From positions 1-60,069 of the forward strand of contig CAMBTP010000014.1 of the NCBI GenBank assembly GCA_945870855.1: a stretch of DNA of 60,069 nucleotides, written 5' to 3'. Both the position numbers and the translations under genes were made by a program. How positions within the stretch are numbered: the first letter of the stretch is position 1; every line of letters begins with the position of its first letter. This document shows positions 1 through 8,618 of the stretch, one piece after another. The DNA comes from Prosthecobacter debontii (lineage in GTDB: Bacteria > Verrucomicrobiota > Verrucomicrobiia > Verrucomicrobiales > Akkermansiaceae). The notes beneath the pieces are model-generated. The model searched no databases. It had not been told where the DNA came from and saw nothing but the letters and a program-made list of their open reading frames with translations.

Positions 1-918
1 GCCCAAGGCGCGCAGGTCAAGGACGGCAGGTTCAGCGGCGGTTTCAAACTTCTAGCAGGTGGTTGGTATGCGCTCAAAGTGCGCTTCCGAAAATCCGCTG
101 CCGATCCGGTGGTGCTGGGAGAAGCCGCCATAGAACACGTCGGGGTGGGGGACATCTTTGTCGTCGCCGGACAGTCGAACTCATCGAATCACGGTGCCGA
201 GCAACAAAAGACCACGACTGGAATGGTGGCTGCCTCGGACGGGAAAAAATGGCAGTTGGCCAACGACCCGCAGCCCGGAGCTAGCGGTGGCCAAGGCAGT
301 TTCCAGCCACCCTTCGGTGATGCCATGGCCACGAAATTCCAGGTGCCCGTGGGTATCATTGCCTGTGGGATCGGGGCCACTAGCGTGCGCGAGTGGCTGC
401 CCAAAGGCACGACGTTTCCCAATCCGCCAACGCTTGAGGGTCGGGTGCGCCAACTGCCAAGCGGTGAGTGGGAGAGCAAAGGTGAGGCATTTGACATGCT
501 CACGTCCCGCATGAAACAGTTAGGTCCAAAAGGGTTCCGCGCCGTGCTGTGGCACCAGGGCGAGTCCGATGCCGGACAACCGGATCCCAAACGCACGCTC
601 ATCGGCAAACCCTATCGGGTCTATCTCGAGCAGCTCATCAAAGAGTCGCGCAAGGCAATCGGCTGGGACGCTCCGTGGTTCGTCGCGCTAGTCAGTTCCC
701 ATGGCGGCGAAGGCGTGCCGGAGATGCGCGACGCCCAGAAATCCCTGTGGACTGATGGCATCGCCCTTGAAGGCCCTGATAGCGACGCGCTCAGGGGCGA
801 CCTGCGCGACGGCGTCCATTTCAGCAGCAAAGGCCTGCGCGAACATGGCAAATGCTGGGCCGACAAGGTCGCACCGTGGCTCGAGAAACAGACAGGGAAA
901 TCCGCTGGCCCAAATTAG
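1..918 (+). CDS. Sialate O-acetylesterase-like (SASA/SGNH) hydrolase, 5' truncated by window edge
   Basis: The frame is open from the first base, so the start lies upstream; 305 residues are visible. It is a SASA-family SGNH esterase: the block I serine motif GQSNS lies near residue 57, the second motif WHQGESD near 183-190, and the C-terminal DGVHF motif with the catalytic His near 270. The first visible residues match the Gly/Trp-rich beta-sandwich (AGGWY) that precedes the esterase domain of the gene at 1929-3035, so the two are close paralogues of one architecture. The family removes O-acetyl groups from sugars. It is the first of four plus-strand SGNH esterase genes and presumably exported, although the signal peptide is outside the window. 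The exact substrate cannot be read from the sequence. Confidence 0.85.
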   Translation, partial: AQGAQVKDGRFSGGFKLLAGGWYALKVRFRKSAADPVVLGEAAIEHVGVGDIFVVAGQSNSSNHGAEQQKTTTGMVAASDGKKWQLANDPQPGASGGQGSFQPPFGDAMATKFQVPVGIIACGIGATSVREWLPKGTTFPNPPTLEGRVRQLPSGEWESKGEAFDMLTSRMKQLGPKGFRAVLWHQGESDAGQPDPKRTLIGKPYRVYLEQLIKESRKAIGWDAPWFVALVSSHGGEGVPEMRDAQKSLWTDGIALEGPDSDALRGDLRDGVHFSSKGLREHGKCWADKVAPWLEKQTGKSAGPN

Positions 919-1061
919 TCATCAATAAAACGAAGAATATGCCACGCGCGATTCACCCCGCGAACTGGGGCGAAGCCACAGAACAGATTCGGAGGTCTAT
1001 TATGAAGGTAAAATCTTCAAAGTTAAACAATCATGAAGCATAATAATAAGGAGCAAGCTCA

Positions 1062-1925
1062 ATGAAATACATGTCATCACAACTGAAAATGAATAATATC
1101 GTATCCATATCGGCGGTTCTTGCAGTGGCAAGCTGCCTCGGCTGGTCCGGGCTTGCCGGTGCTGAAGAACCGAAAGCGGACATGCCTGCTGGCAAGACGG
1201 TCCTTTTCCTGGGTGATAGTATCACAGCGGCTGGCGGCTATGTCCGCATCATCGAGGCCGAACTGGCCAAGCAGGCACCACCATGGAAGGTGATCAATCA
1301 CGGCATGAGCAGTGAAACTGTTTCCGATTTGAGTGAGGAGTATCATCCTGGCCGCAGACCTTGCTTGTTTTCACGCTTGGACAAAGAACTCGCCGATGCC
1401 AAGCCAGACTGGGTCGTTGCATGTTATGGTATCAATGACGGCATCTACCATCCGTATAATGAGAAACGGTTTGCGGCTTATCAGGCGGGCGTCATGACAC
1501 TCATCAAGAAGGTGAAGGCTTCAGGCGCTCGTCTAGTGCTGCTCACCGCGCCGCCGTACGCCAAGCCGGGACCGGAATTGCCCAAGGGCATCAGTGCGGC
1601 GGAGGCTGACAAGCTCCTCGTAAAGGCGAATGCGGAAGCGGAATCCGAAGCGGAAAATAACCCGCGCAAATTCGGATATATGTCACCCTATGCCTATTAC
1701 GACAATGTCATGGCACAATATGCCACCTGGCTGTTGACCCTCAACGGACTCAACGACGTGCACGTTGTCGATTTGCGTGCGCCCATTCTATCTAGTCTGG
1801 AGAAGACCCACGATGGTGACCCGATCCATCCTAACGCAACAGGCCACGGGATCATGGCTAAGGCCTTTCTGGCACAGTGGCTCGACATCTCGGCGACAGT
1901 GGGAAAACAAAAATACAGGAAATAA
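1062..1925 (+). CDS. Secreted SGNH/GDSL-family esterase
   Basis: A 287-residue protein with an N-terminal signal peptide (hydrophobic stretch ending near AGAEE, about residue 36). SGNH blocks are clear: GDSIT with nucleophile Ser at 53, a GIND block V-like region in the middle, and DPIHPN with Asp253/His256 near the C-terminus. This family deacylates carbohydrate or lipid esters. It is distinct from the SASA-type neighbours, being a compact GDSL fold without a leading beta-sandwich. The stop is 3 bp before the next gene, so the two are probably co-transcribed. ATG 1062 is chosen; an in-frame ATG at 1071 (MSSQ) and another at 1089 are possible alternatives. Likely one of several de-acetylases of the glycan-degradation locus. 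Confidence 0.85.
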   Translation: MKYMSSQLKMNNIVSISAVLAVASCLGWSGLAGAEEPKADMPAGKTVLFLGDSITAAGGYVRIIEAELAKQAPPWKVINHGMSSETVSDLSEEYHPGRRPCLFSRLDKELADAKPDWVVACYGINDGIYHPYNEKRFAAYQAGVMTLIKKVKASGARLVLLTAPPYAKPGPELPKGISAAEADKLLVKANAEAESEAENNPRKFGYMSPYAYYDNVMAQYATWLLTLNGLNDVHVVDLRAPILSSLEKTHDGDPIHPNATGHGIMAKAFLAQWLDISATVGKQKYRK

Positions 1926-1928
1926 CAA

Positions 1929-3035
1929 ATGCATATCAGAACTACACATATCGGACTTTGGTTGGGACTTGGCGTCGCATGGTTGGCGGCTGACACGTCT
2001 CTTCAGGCTCAGGACACCAAAGCATCCTTGGCCCTGACGTCACCCGTTTCCTGCCAGGTGTTCCAGCGCGACAGGACGGATCAGGCGTCCATCCTGATCG
2101 AAGGAACCGTCAGCGACAAAGCTGACGTGATCGAAGCCATGGCCAGCCTGGCGCCTGGTGCAAAACGTGGCAGGCCCGTGAAATGGGTCGGCATCACGAC
2201 CAAAGGGCAGGCAGTTTCCGGGAAATTCACCGGCCGCCTCACCTTGCCGGCAGGCGGGTGGTATCAGGTGACGGTGCGCGCGCGTTCGGGCAGCCGGATC
2301 ATCGCGGAACACGCAGTGGACAAGGTGGGCATTGGCGAGGTGTTCGTCACGGCCGGGCAGTCCAACTCCGCTAACTTCGGTAACCCGCAGCAAAAGGCCA
2401 CGGACGATCGCGTGGTCTATTTTAACGGTAAAGCGTTTGTTCCCGCGCAGGATCCCATTCCCGGTGGTTGCGGCGGCGGCGGCAGTCCGTGGGCTTTGTT
2501 AGGCGATCGCATTGCAGCCTCGCAACAGGTTCCGGTTTGTTTCCGATCTGCCTCCTTGAACTGGACCGAAGTCAAGGCATGGCTCCCGCCGGACACAGAA
2601 CTCTACAAGAATCTATCATCCTGCGTGCAGGTCTTTGGCAAGGACGGGGTGCGCGCGGTGCTCTGGCACCAGGGCGAAAGCGATACCTTGGTCAGCACCT
2701 CCGCCGAGACCTACTGCGAGCGTATTAAGATCATCACCGAGGCGCTCAACAAGGATGCCGGCTATCAAGTGCCGTGGTTGGTGGCCCAGGCATCGTTCCA
2801 TCCGGGGTCCCAACCGCCCCAACAGGATCTCGTCGCCAAGGGACAACAATTGCTATGGTCCAAAAAGATTTGTTTTCAAGGACCCAACACTGACGACCTA
2901 CTAGGCGCGGAATACCGCCATGACGGCGTGCACTTCAACCAGAAGGGTCTCGAAAATCACGCCCATCGCTGGTTCGACGCGCTGGGTCACGCGTTTAAGT
3001 GGAAATCCGGTTTAATCAACACCAAGAACCCATGA
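1929..3035 (+). CDS. Secreted sialate O-acetylesterase-like (SASA) hydrolase
   Basis: 368 residues with a signal peptide of about 28 residues, then an Ig-like/beta-sandwich region (about 30-130) and a SASA esterase domain. Motifs are GQSNS near 142, WHQGESD with His247, and DGVHF with His335. It shares its whole layout with the truncated gene at the left edge, including the AGGWYQVTVRA segment before the catalytic domain, so a duplication is likely. The start follows the previous stop by 3 bp. Expected role: hydrolysis of O-acetyl esters on an extracellular or periplasmic glycan. Assignment to sialic acid itself is not warranted; this family also acts on other acetylated sugars. Confidence 0.85.
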   Translation: MHIRTTHIGLWLGLGVAWLAADTSLQAQDTKASLALTSPVSCQVFQRDRTDQASILIEGTVSDKADVIEAMASLAPGAKRGRPVKWVGITTKGQAVSGKFTGRLTLPAGGWYQVTVRARSGSRIIAEHAVDKVGIGEVFVTAGQSNSANFGNPQQKATDDRVVYFNGKAFVPAQDPIPGGCGGGGSPWALLGDRIAASQQVPVCFRSASLNWTEVKAWLPPDTELYKNLSSCVQVFGKDGVRAVLWHQGESDTLVSTSAETYCERIKIITEALNKDAGYQVPWLVAQASFHPGSQPPQQDLVAKGQQLLWSKKICFQGPNTDDLLGAEYRHDGVHFNQKGLENHAHRWFDALGHAFKWKSGLINTKNP

Positions 3036-3090
3036 TCAAGCTGGGTTTGTTCTCCATCAGTCCACCACCCAAAATGACCGAATCACCTAT

Positions 3091-4485
3091 ATGAAAACCA
3101 CCCGCATGTTATACTCACTCATCAATACAGCCTTTTTATCGGCCTTCTTGATAGGCACACTCATCCCTAACGCATCCGCGGAGGTGCGTCTGCCCGGTCT
3201 CCTCAGCGACAACATGGTGCTCCAGCGCGACCTGCCGATTCCCATCTGGGGATGGGCGGGTTCCAATGAGAAAGTGACCGTGCATCTTGGTGAATCGGAG
3301 GTTTCCGCCACCGCGGGAGCCGATGGCAAATGGTCGGTCAAGCTACCCAAGCTGGCGGCAGGAGGCCCCTATCAGATGACGGTGGCAGGAACGAACACGC
3401 TTACGCTCAAGAATATTCTGATAGGCGAAGTCTGGGTCTGCTCCGGCCAGTCGAACATGGCCAAACCGATCGGCATCCACCCTGGTCAATATCCCTGTGA
3501 CAATTATGAAAAGGAAATCGCCGCCGCCGACTATCCGCAGATCCGGCTGATGGAAGCTCCGCCAGCAAATCCACAAACTCCTGCCGATGATATTGCTGGC
3601 GCCCAATGGCTGGTGTGCACGCCGGAGAACATCGTGGTCAAACGCGGTGACGGCCACGGGTATTCCGCCTGTGCTTATTTCTTCGGACGCGAACTTCACA
3701 AAGAACTCAAAGTGCCCATCGGCCTGATTGCCGCGAGCGTCGGCGGTTGCCCGTGTGAACCGTTCACCCCACCAGCCGGTGACCGCTGGATGGGCATGAT
3801 TCATCCGCTAACACCCTTCGGCATCCGTGGCGCGATTTGGTATCAGGGAGAATCCAATCTGGCAGATGGCATGCTCTATCACGAAAAGATGAAAACACTC
3901 ATCACCGGCTGGCGCAAGGTCTGGGCACAGGGCGATTTCCCGTTTCTCTATGTGCAAGTTGCACTGTCCAAATACACCGAAGATGTCGAAATGGCACCCC
4001 GCCTGTGGGAAGCCCAGACAGCCACCCTGGATGTTCCTAATACCGGCATGGTCGTCACCCATGATATCAGTAGTTATCCCGACTGCCATGCCCTTAACAA
4101 ACAGGAGGTCGGTCGCCGCCTCGCCCTCTGGGCACTCGCTAAAACCTACAATAAATTCAACCTTGTCTACTCAGGTCCTATCTACAAATCCATGGCCACA
4201 ACCTCCGGCTCTGGACCGGTCAAAATCCGCATCCAGTTCGACTCCACCGGCGGCGGCCTTACCAGCCGCGACGGCAAGCCGCTCAATCATTTCACCATCG
4301 CCGGTGAGGACAAGAAATTCGTCGAGGCCAAGGCCACTATCGACGGCACGAGCGTACTGGTTTGGAGCGACGCCGTGCCAAAGCCGGTCGCTGTCAGATT
4401 CGGCTGGCGGCAGGATTCTGATCCAAACCTCATGAACAAGGAGGGACTGCCCGCATCCTGTTTCCGCAGTGATTGTTGGAAATGA
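3091..4485 (+). CDS. Secreted sialate O-acetylesterase family protein
   Basis: 464 residues with a signal peptide ending near NASAE (about residue 31), followed by the typical family N-terminus (LPGLLSDNMVLQRD) and a beta-sandwich. The catalytic SGNH blocks are CSGQSNM with Ser near 121 and YQGESN near 251. A C-terminal beta-domain (about 360-464) follows. It is paralogous to the gene at 10744-12528, and even the translation-start regions resemble each other (an ACCTATATGA motif followed by ACCACCCG). The product should remove O-acetyl groups from oligosaccharides. It is the last gene of the left plus-strand cluster; beyond it lies about 860 bp of decayed and repetitive DNA. Confidence 0.88.
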   Translation: MKTTRMLYSLINTAFLSAFLIGTLIPNASAEVRLPGLLSDNMVLQRDLPIPIWGWAGSNEKVTVHLGESEVSATAGADGKWSVKLPKLAAGGPYQMTVAGTNTLTLKNILIGEVWVCSGQSNMAKPIGIHPGQYPCDNYEKEIAAADYPQIRLMEAPPANPQTPADDIAGAQWLVCTPENIVVKRGDGHGYSACAYFFGRELHKELKVPIGLIAASVGGCPCEPFTPPAGDRWMGMIHPLTPFGIRGAIWYQGESNLADGMLYHEKMKTLITGWRKVWAQGDFPFLYVQVALSKYTEDVEMAPRLWEAQTATLDVPNTGMVVTHDISSYPDCHALNKQEVGRRLALWALAKTYNKFNLVYSGPIYKSMATTSGSGPVKIRIQFDSTGGGLTSRDGKPLNHFTIAGEDKKFVEAKATIDGTSVLVWSDAVPKPVAVRFGWRQDSDPNLMNKEGLPASCFRSDCWK

Positions 4486-4578
4486 CCACGAGTTTGCAAC
4501 GCTTGTCATCCAACTAGACGAAGATTTTTTTGTAAGCATCCTAAGTAAGCGAAGGAAACGCTGCCCCCTTGACGTGAT

Positions 4579-4838
4579 TCAGGCGGCGGCGGATTTTTCG
4601 CGGCGGGCGGCGGCCTTGCGGGCCGGGGTGAGGCTGGCGATGGTTTCCAGATCGGTCTCGCCGGGGAGGCGGCTGAGGAGTTCGCACAGGTATTCTTCCA
4701 CCGGGATGCCATGCCTCCGGCAGTTTTCAACGAGCGTGTAGATCACCGCCGCATTGTGTCCGGCATGTTGCGATCCGAAGAAGAGCCAGTTTTAGCTCCA
4801 AGTTTGAGAGGCCTCACGGCATTCTCGGCGAGGTTGTT
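4579..4838 (-). pseudogene. IS66-family transposase remnant, C-terminal end, frameshifted
   Basis: On the minus strand the DNA encodes the C-terminal tail of an IS66 transposase. One frame reads NNLAENAVRPLKLGAK, and after a one-base frame change it reads NWLFFGS, AVIYTLVENCRRHGIPVEEYL, and then a TGA stop at 4579. These are well-known conserved IS66 C-terminal segments. The missing base sits at the AAAACTGG junction (about 4788). Sequence upstream of 4838 no longer matches transposase, so only about 85 codons survive. It marks a past insertion between the esterase cluster and the GH172-like gene. No inverted terminal repeats are recognisable. Confidence 0.8.
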
Positions 4839-4847
4839 AGAATGGTT

Positions 4848-4896
4848 GCCAAAAATCCTTGCGCATATCCATGCCGCCGGAGGCTTTTGACTGCTG
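4848..4896. repeat. Dispersed repeat A, copy 1 (49 bp)
   Basis: This stretch (core TGCGCATATCCAT, then AGGCTTTTGACTGCTG) recurs with a few differences at 40120-40168. It directly abuts the IS66 remnant and runs into a hairpin at 4893-4913. Its function is unknown; it is an intergenic repeat. Confidence 0.75.
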
Positions 4897-4918
4897 CGGT
4901 TCTCATCCGCAGCTTTTT
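4893..4918 (+). terminator. Hairpin followed by T-run
   Basis: GCTGCGG (4893-4899) pairs perfectly with CCGCAGC (4907-4913) around a 7-nt loop and is followed by five T residues. It has the form of a rho-independent terminator reading rightwards. It is about 400 bp past the nearest plus-strand gene (stop at 4485), so it may be part of the repeat rather than a dedicated terminator. Confidence 0.5.
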
Positions 4919-4987
4919 GGGTTCGTGATGGAAAAACGAAGTATCCCGGTAGTAACCCGTCGTCCCGTAAAACAAAGCCGTCCTTAA

Positions 4988-5013
4988 GAGCTGTGAATGA
5001 AGAATCACAGCAG
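4988..5013. repeat. Dispersed repeat B, copy 1 (26 bp)
   Basis: The sequence GAGCTGTGAATGAAGAATC plus CAGCAG recurs at 40542-40567 with one change. Here CTGTGA and TCACAG can pair as a small hairpin. Repeats A and B lie in the same order and orientation at both loci, so they are probably the two ends of one larger element. Confidence 0.65.
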
Positions 5014-5163
5014 TCCAGAGCCTGCGGCGCACTCTACTTTGGGAAACGTTTTCAAACCTGTTTGGTGTATTCTTAAATCCGTGAAAATTCGTGCCATCCG
5101 TGGTCAAAATTCCAATACATCCCCCTACAACCCCGGAATACGGGTTTAATGAAAAAAGAGAAT

Positions 5164-5245
5164 CACGGATGAACACTGATGAACACGGATAAGATGGGGT
5201 TATAGATCTTGTTTTTTCATCCGTGTTCATTAGTGTTCATCCGTG
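5164..5245. repeat. Inverted repeat with 27-bp arms
   Basis: The left arm 5164-5190 and right arm 5219-5245 are reverse complements with a single mismatch, separated by 28 bp. Each arm is built from the phrase ATCCGTGTTCAT, a unit also related to the ATCCGTG-containing repeats at 26020-26045 and 40430-40465. It can form a long hairpin just upstream of the GH172-like gene. The rest of 4486-5346 shows no gene apart from the IS66 remnant. Confidence 0.8.
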
Positions 5246-5346
5246 GTTCGAATTCTTCTCATCTCTTGTGTAGGTAACTTATCTATGCCGCTCTGTATTT
5301 CTCCTAGTATCGCAAGCAGCTGGGGGATTATATCAGATCAGAATTA

Positions 5347-6813
5347 ATGAAAACTATGCGGATTCATAGTTCACGATGCATTGCATTCATGCTGTTAGCC
5401 CTCACCGCAACAGCACGGAGCGAAGAACCTGTTCTGATCTCTGATCTTAATTTCCCGCTGATTCGCCTGCCCGCGACCTTTGATTCCCAGCGCACCACCA
5501 AACGGGTCGATTTGCTCGCTGGCAAGGAAGTCGAGATCATTAACGTCCGTGGACCCGGCTGCGTCAGGCATTTCTGGATTACCGCAACCCAGCCGGAGGC
5601 ACTGGATATCGAAGTCTATTGTGATGGTGCGCCTCAAGCGCAAATCAAGATGAGCCTGCATCGATTTTTCGGCGTGCTGTTAGGAAAGGAGCCGTATCGG
5701 ATAGAGTCCGCCGCAATCAAGTTGCTTCCCAGTAACGGGTATAATTGTTATTTCCCCATTCCCTTCCAGACATCCTGCCGGATTGTGCTTCGCGCTCGCG
5801 CGGAGAGCCGTTCGTCTGTCTGGTCGATGGTGGATTGGCAGAAGTATGAACCGCAGGTCCAGCTCACTGCCAGCCGCTTGCACGCGGTCTTCACCGAGGA
5901 AAAGCCTGCCGGGGCCTTTGGCTCGACGCTGCTGGGTGCGGTGCGTGGGCGGGGCTTTGTCGCGGGGATGTTCCACGCGATTACGCGGCATGATGACACG
6001 GATATGATCTGGCACACCGGCGGAGACACCTGGCTGATCGATGGTGAGATCAATCCTCACGTGCTGCGTGGGATTGGCAGTGAGGATGTCTTTGGCTATT
6101 CTTTCGGAGTTTACAAAGACTCTAGCCAGTGGGTTGGCGGGGTGCATGTGGTGGGAGAAAATGCCACAGCTTCGGAAATGGTCGCGTATCGGTTCTTTGG
6201 TCCCGACCCGGTCGCCTTCAAGTCATCTCTGGTGCTGCGCTTTGGAACGCGTGCCAATGATGTCGAGAGCGTTCTCTATTACTACAAGGATAGTAACTTC
6301 ACCGCGCCCGTGGTGCAGACGCCGTTAGAGTGGACGATTTCCGGCCCATTCAGCGGGAAATCTGCAGCCGATTTTGAGCGCGCGGAATTCCCCGAGCGCC
6401 CGCGTCCCGAGTGGCCCACGACCTGGGAATGGGGCAAGCGGACTCTCTCTGCTGTCACCACCGCTCCCGAAATCACGTGGATCGACTTCAGCCGCTGGTA
6501 TCGCGCCAACAAGGGTGGCAATACCGGAACCCAGCCGGTGAATGCCGCTGCCTATGCGGAAACCGAGATTCATTCCGCGACGGATCGAAAGGTGGTTGTG
6601 CGCCTTGGTTTTGACGATTGGATGAAGCTCTGGCTTAACGACAAACCCATAGCCACCCTGAAACACGATGACGGATTCAGCATCGGCGAGGTTCCTCTAA
6701 CTCTGCAAGCGGGACGTAACGTGCTGCGCATCAAGCTTAGTAATTCGGACAACGAAGAATGGCGCTGCTGGGCCTTCAGTTGTGTCATTGAAGATGCGAA
6801 ACCCGGTCCCTGA
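5347..6813 (+). CDS. Secreted DUF2961/GH172-like glycoside hydrolase
   Basis: 488 residues with a signal peptide ending near ARSEE (about residue 26). The N-terminal half carries features of the DUF2961 family, now glycoside hydrolase family GH172: the double jelly-roll opening with GPGCVRHFWIT near residue 70, followed by a NGYNCYFPIPF segment near 135-145 that resembles the family's substrate-binding region. Known members act on alpha-D-fructofuranosides or alpha-D-arabinofuranosides. The C-terminal part (about 385-488) looks like an extra beta-sandwich (VVRLGFDDWMKLWLNDK). It stands alone between repeats on the left and a convergent sulfatase gene on the right. Family placement is by motif resemblance; specificity is unknown. 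Confidence 0.7.
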   Translation: MKTMRIHSSRCIAFMLLALTATARSEEPVLISDLNFPLIRLPATFDSQRTTKRVDLLAGKEVEIINVRGPGCVRHFWITATQPEALDIEVYCDGAPQAQIKMSLHRFFGVLLGKEPYRIESAAIKLLPSNGYNCYFPIPFQTSCRIVLRARAESRSSVWSMVDWQKYEPQVQLTASRLHAVFTEEKPAGAFGSTLLGAVRGRGFVAGMFHAITRHDDTDMIWHTGGDTWLIDGEINPHVLRGIGSEDVFGYSFGVYKDSSQWVGGVHVVGENATASEMVAYRFFGPDPVAFKSSLVLRFGTRANDVESVLYYYKDSNFTAPVVQTPLEWTISGPFSGKSAADFERAEFPERPRPEWPTTWEWGKRTLSAVTTAPEITWIDFSRWYRANKGGNTGTQPVNAAAYAETEIHSATDRKVVVRLGFDDWMKLWLNDKPIATLKHDDGFSIGEVPLTLQAGRNVLRIKLSNSDNEEWRCWAFSCVIEDAKPGP

Positions 6814-6854
6814 AAATCCTGGCCCCGCGCGATTTCACCCCCAGATCCAACTCA

Positions 6855-8348
6855 TCATTTGCGGTTTTGCTTCTTCTGGCCGGCGGCTTTAGCACCGCCC
6901 ATACCTTGGTGTTCCTTCGCCTCGCGTTCGGTCTGATCGCCGCGGTCGCCCTGTTGTTTCATCCATGCGTCCAGCTGGCTGCGCAGACGGGTGATCGTAT
7001 CGGCGTTCCCTGGCTGGGCGGCAACATTGGTGAGTTCCCACGGGTCCGCCTTCAGATCGTATAATTCAATGGCGGGGCGTTTCGTGTAGCGGGCGGCTTG
7101 GGCAAGCGCAAACGGATCACCAGCATCACCTTTCCGACGCCACGACTTGAGGATTGCGCCGTCAGAGATGGCGTTGCGGAACTCGGCGTCGGGCTGCAAA
7201 TTTACAATTAGTTTCCAGCGAGTATCACGCACGGCCCGCGTTCCATAGGCATCCGGGCCGTCGATGATGCCACGCGCGGTGTGCTGGGCGAAGACGTAAT
7301 CGCGGTGATGATCCGTCCGGCCAAAAAGCACGTCGAGAAAGCTGCGACCGTCGAAGCCACGGCCGCCCATTGCATCGGGACAACCGGTGTCGATCGTAGC
7401 CGGATCGCCGCCAGCCGCAGCAATCAGCGTGGGCAGCACATCAACATACTGCACGAGCGCGGCGTTGGCCGTTGCAGGTTGGATTCTTCCCGGCCAGTGA
7501 GCGATCGCGGCTACCCGGATGCCGGGATCGTAGAGGCTCCACTTGCCCTGCGGGACGCCGCTGCCCTGCTCGCTGACAAACAGAAACAGGGTGTCCTGAG
7601 CGTGGCCGGTTTTTTCTAACAAATCCATCACCCCGCCTACCTGGGCATCCATGTAAGTGACTTCGGCATAGTAGGCGGGCAGGTTGCGGCGCGTTTCCAA
7701 CGTATCGACCAGATAAGGTGGCAGTTTAAGTTTAGCGGGGTCGCCATAGGCGGCCTTGTCGCCCTTGGTCCACGGGCCGTGGGGCTCGTTGGTGGCGACA
7801 TAAAAGCAGAACGGCTGCGCGGCATTGGCTTTGATGAAACGCTCCATCGCCGCCATATCGAGCTCGCCGTCGCCGGTATCCTCGCCCTTTGCGCCAGGTG
7901 TCTCGCCGGACATAGTCAGCATCCGATCAAAGGGATAACTGGCCGCCGGCCCGAAATGGGTTTTGCCAACGCAGGCGGACCGATAGCCGAGTGCCCGGAG
8001 GTGGTGGGGCAGGCTTTTCGTGCCGGGCTCGACGCGGGAATGATTCGGATAAGCACCCGAACGCACCGGATACATTCCGGTTAGCAAGGCCTGTCGAGTC
8101 GGCGAACAAACCGCTGCCGGCGAGAAAAAACCTGTCAGCTTGAGACCTTCGCTTGCGAGCCGGTCGAGGTGCGGGGTTTTTGCGTTCGTTGGGCCGCCGA
8201 AGCACGCGACATCATGCCAGGTCAGGTCATCGGCAATGAAGATGACAATGTTGGGTTTACTGGCTGGTTGCGGCGCATCGGCCGCGCGGATCACAGCCAC
8301 TGACAGCAGCGAGATGATGATTAGAAAAAGACGTGTTCTTCGGTGCAT
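6855..8348 (-). CDS. Secreted sulfatase (S1 family, CSPTR formylglycine motif)
   Basis: 497 residues from the ATG at 8348. The frame stays open upstream to 8441, but those 31 codons are lysine/arginine-rich without signal-peptide character, whereas MHRRTRLFLIIISLLSV gives a good signal peptide, so the inner start is preferred. Sulfatase features: NIVIFIADDL with the metal-binding Asp pair at 40-41, and CSPTRQALLTG with Cys81 as the residue converted to formylglycine. The family hydrolyses sulfate esters of polysaccharides. The gene is convergent with the GH172-like gene and divergent from the operon starting at 8619, so the 270 bp to its right should hold promoters for both directions. It is the only minus-strand enzyme in the carbohydrate locus. 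Confidence 0.92.
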   Translation of the reverse strand: MHRRTRLFLIIISLLSVAVIRAADAPQPASKPNIVIFIADDLTWHDVACFGGPTNAKTPHLDRLASEGLKLTGFFSPAAVCSPTRQALLTGMYPVRSGAYPNHSRVEPGTKSLPHHLRALGYRSACVGKTHFGPAASYPFDRMLTMSGETPGAKGEDTGDGELDMAAMERFIKANAAQPFCFYVATNEPHGPWTKGDKAAYGDPAKLKLPPYLVDTLETRRNLPAYYAEVTYMDAQVGGVMDLLEKTGHAQDTLFLFVSEQGSGVPQGKWSLYDPGIRVAAIAHWPGRIQPATANAALVQYVDVLPTLIAAAGGDPATIDTGCPDAMGGRGFDGRSFLDVLFGRTDHHRDYVFAQHTARGIIDGPDAYGTRAVRDTRWKLIVNLQPDAEFRNAISDGAILKSWRRKGDAGDPFALAQAARYTKRPAIELYDLKADPWELTNVAAQPGNADTITRLRSQLDAWMKQQGDRGDQTEREAKEHQGMGGAKAAGQKKQNRK

Positions 8349-8618
8349 GGTTGTGAGTGGTGATTTTCTTTTCCTGCCATTCCATGAGCAGTATTTACGG
8401 CCGGATGATTTCCGCGATGGCCAGTCCGATTTCGCTAACAATTATCAGTCCTTATACTCGTCAAAGCAGTAACTGCAATGAGCTTCATTCTGTCACGACC
8501 GAATCAATGAATTCGCGGTCAAATGCCATCGCACGATCAGGTGAGGGGTGGTTAAAATCTGGTGTCGGCCTATTCTTCCATGTTGGTTGTTGACTGTGCT
8601 GGTGCGGCACTCAGCCGA

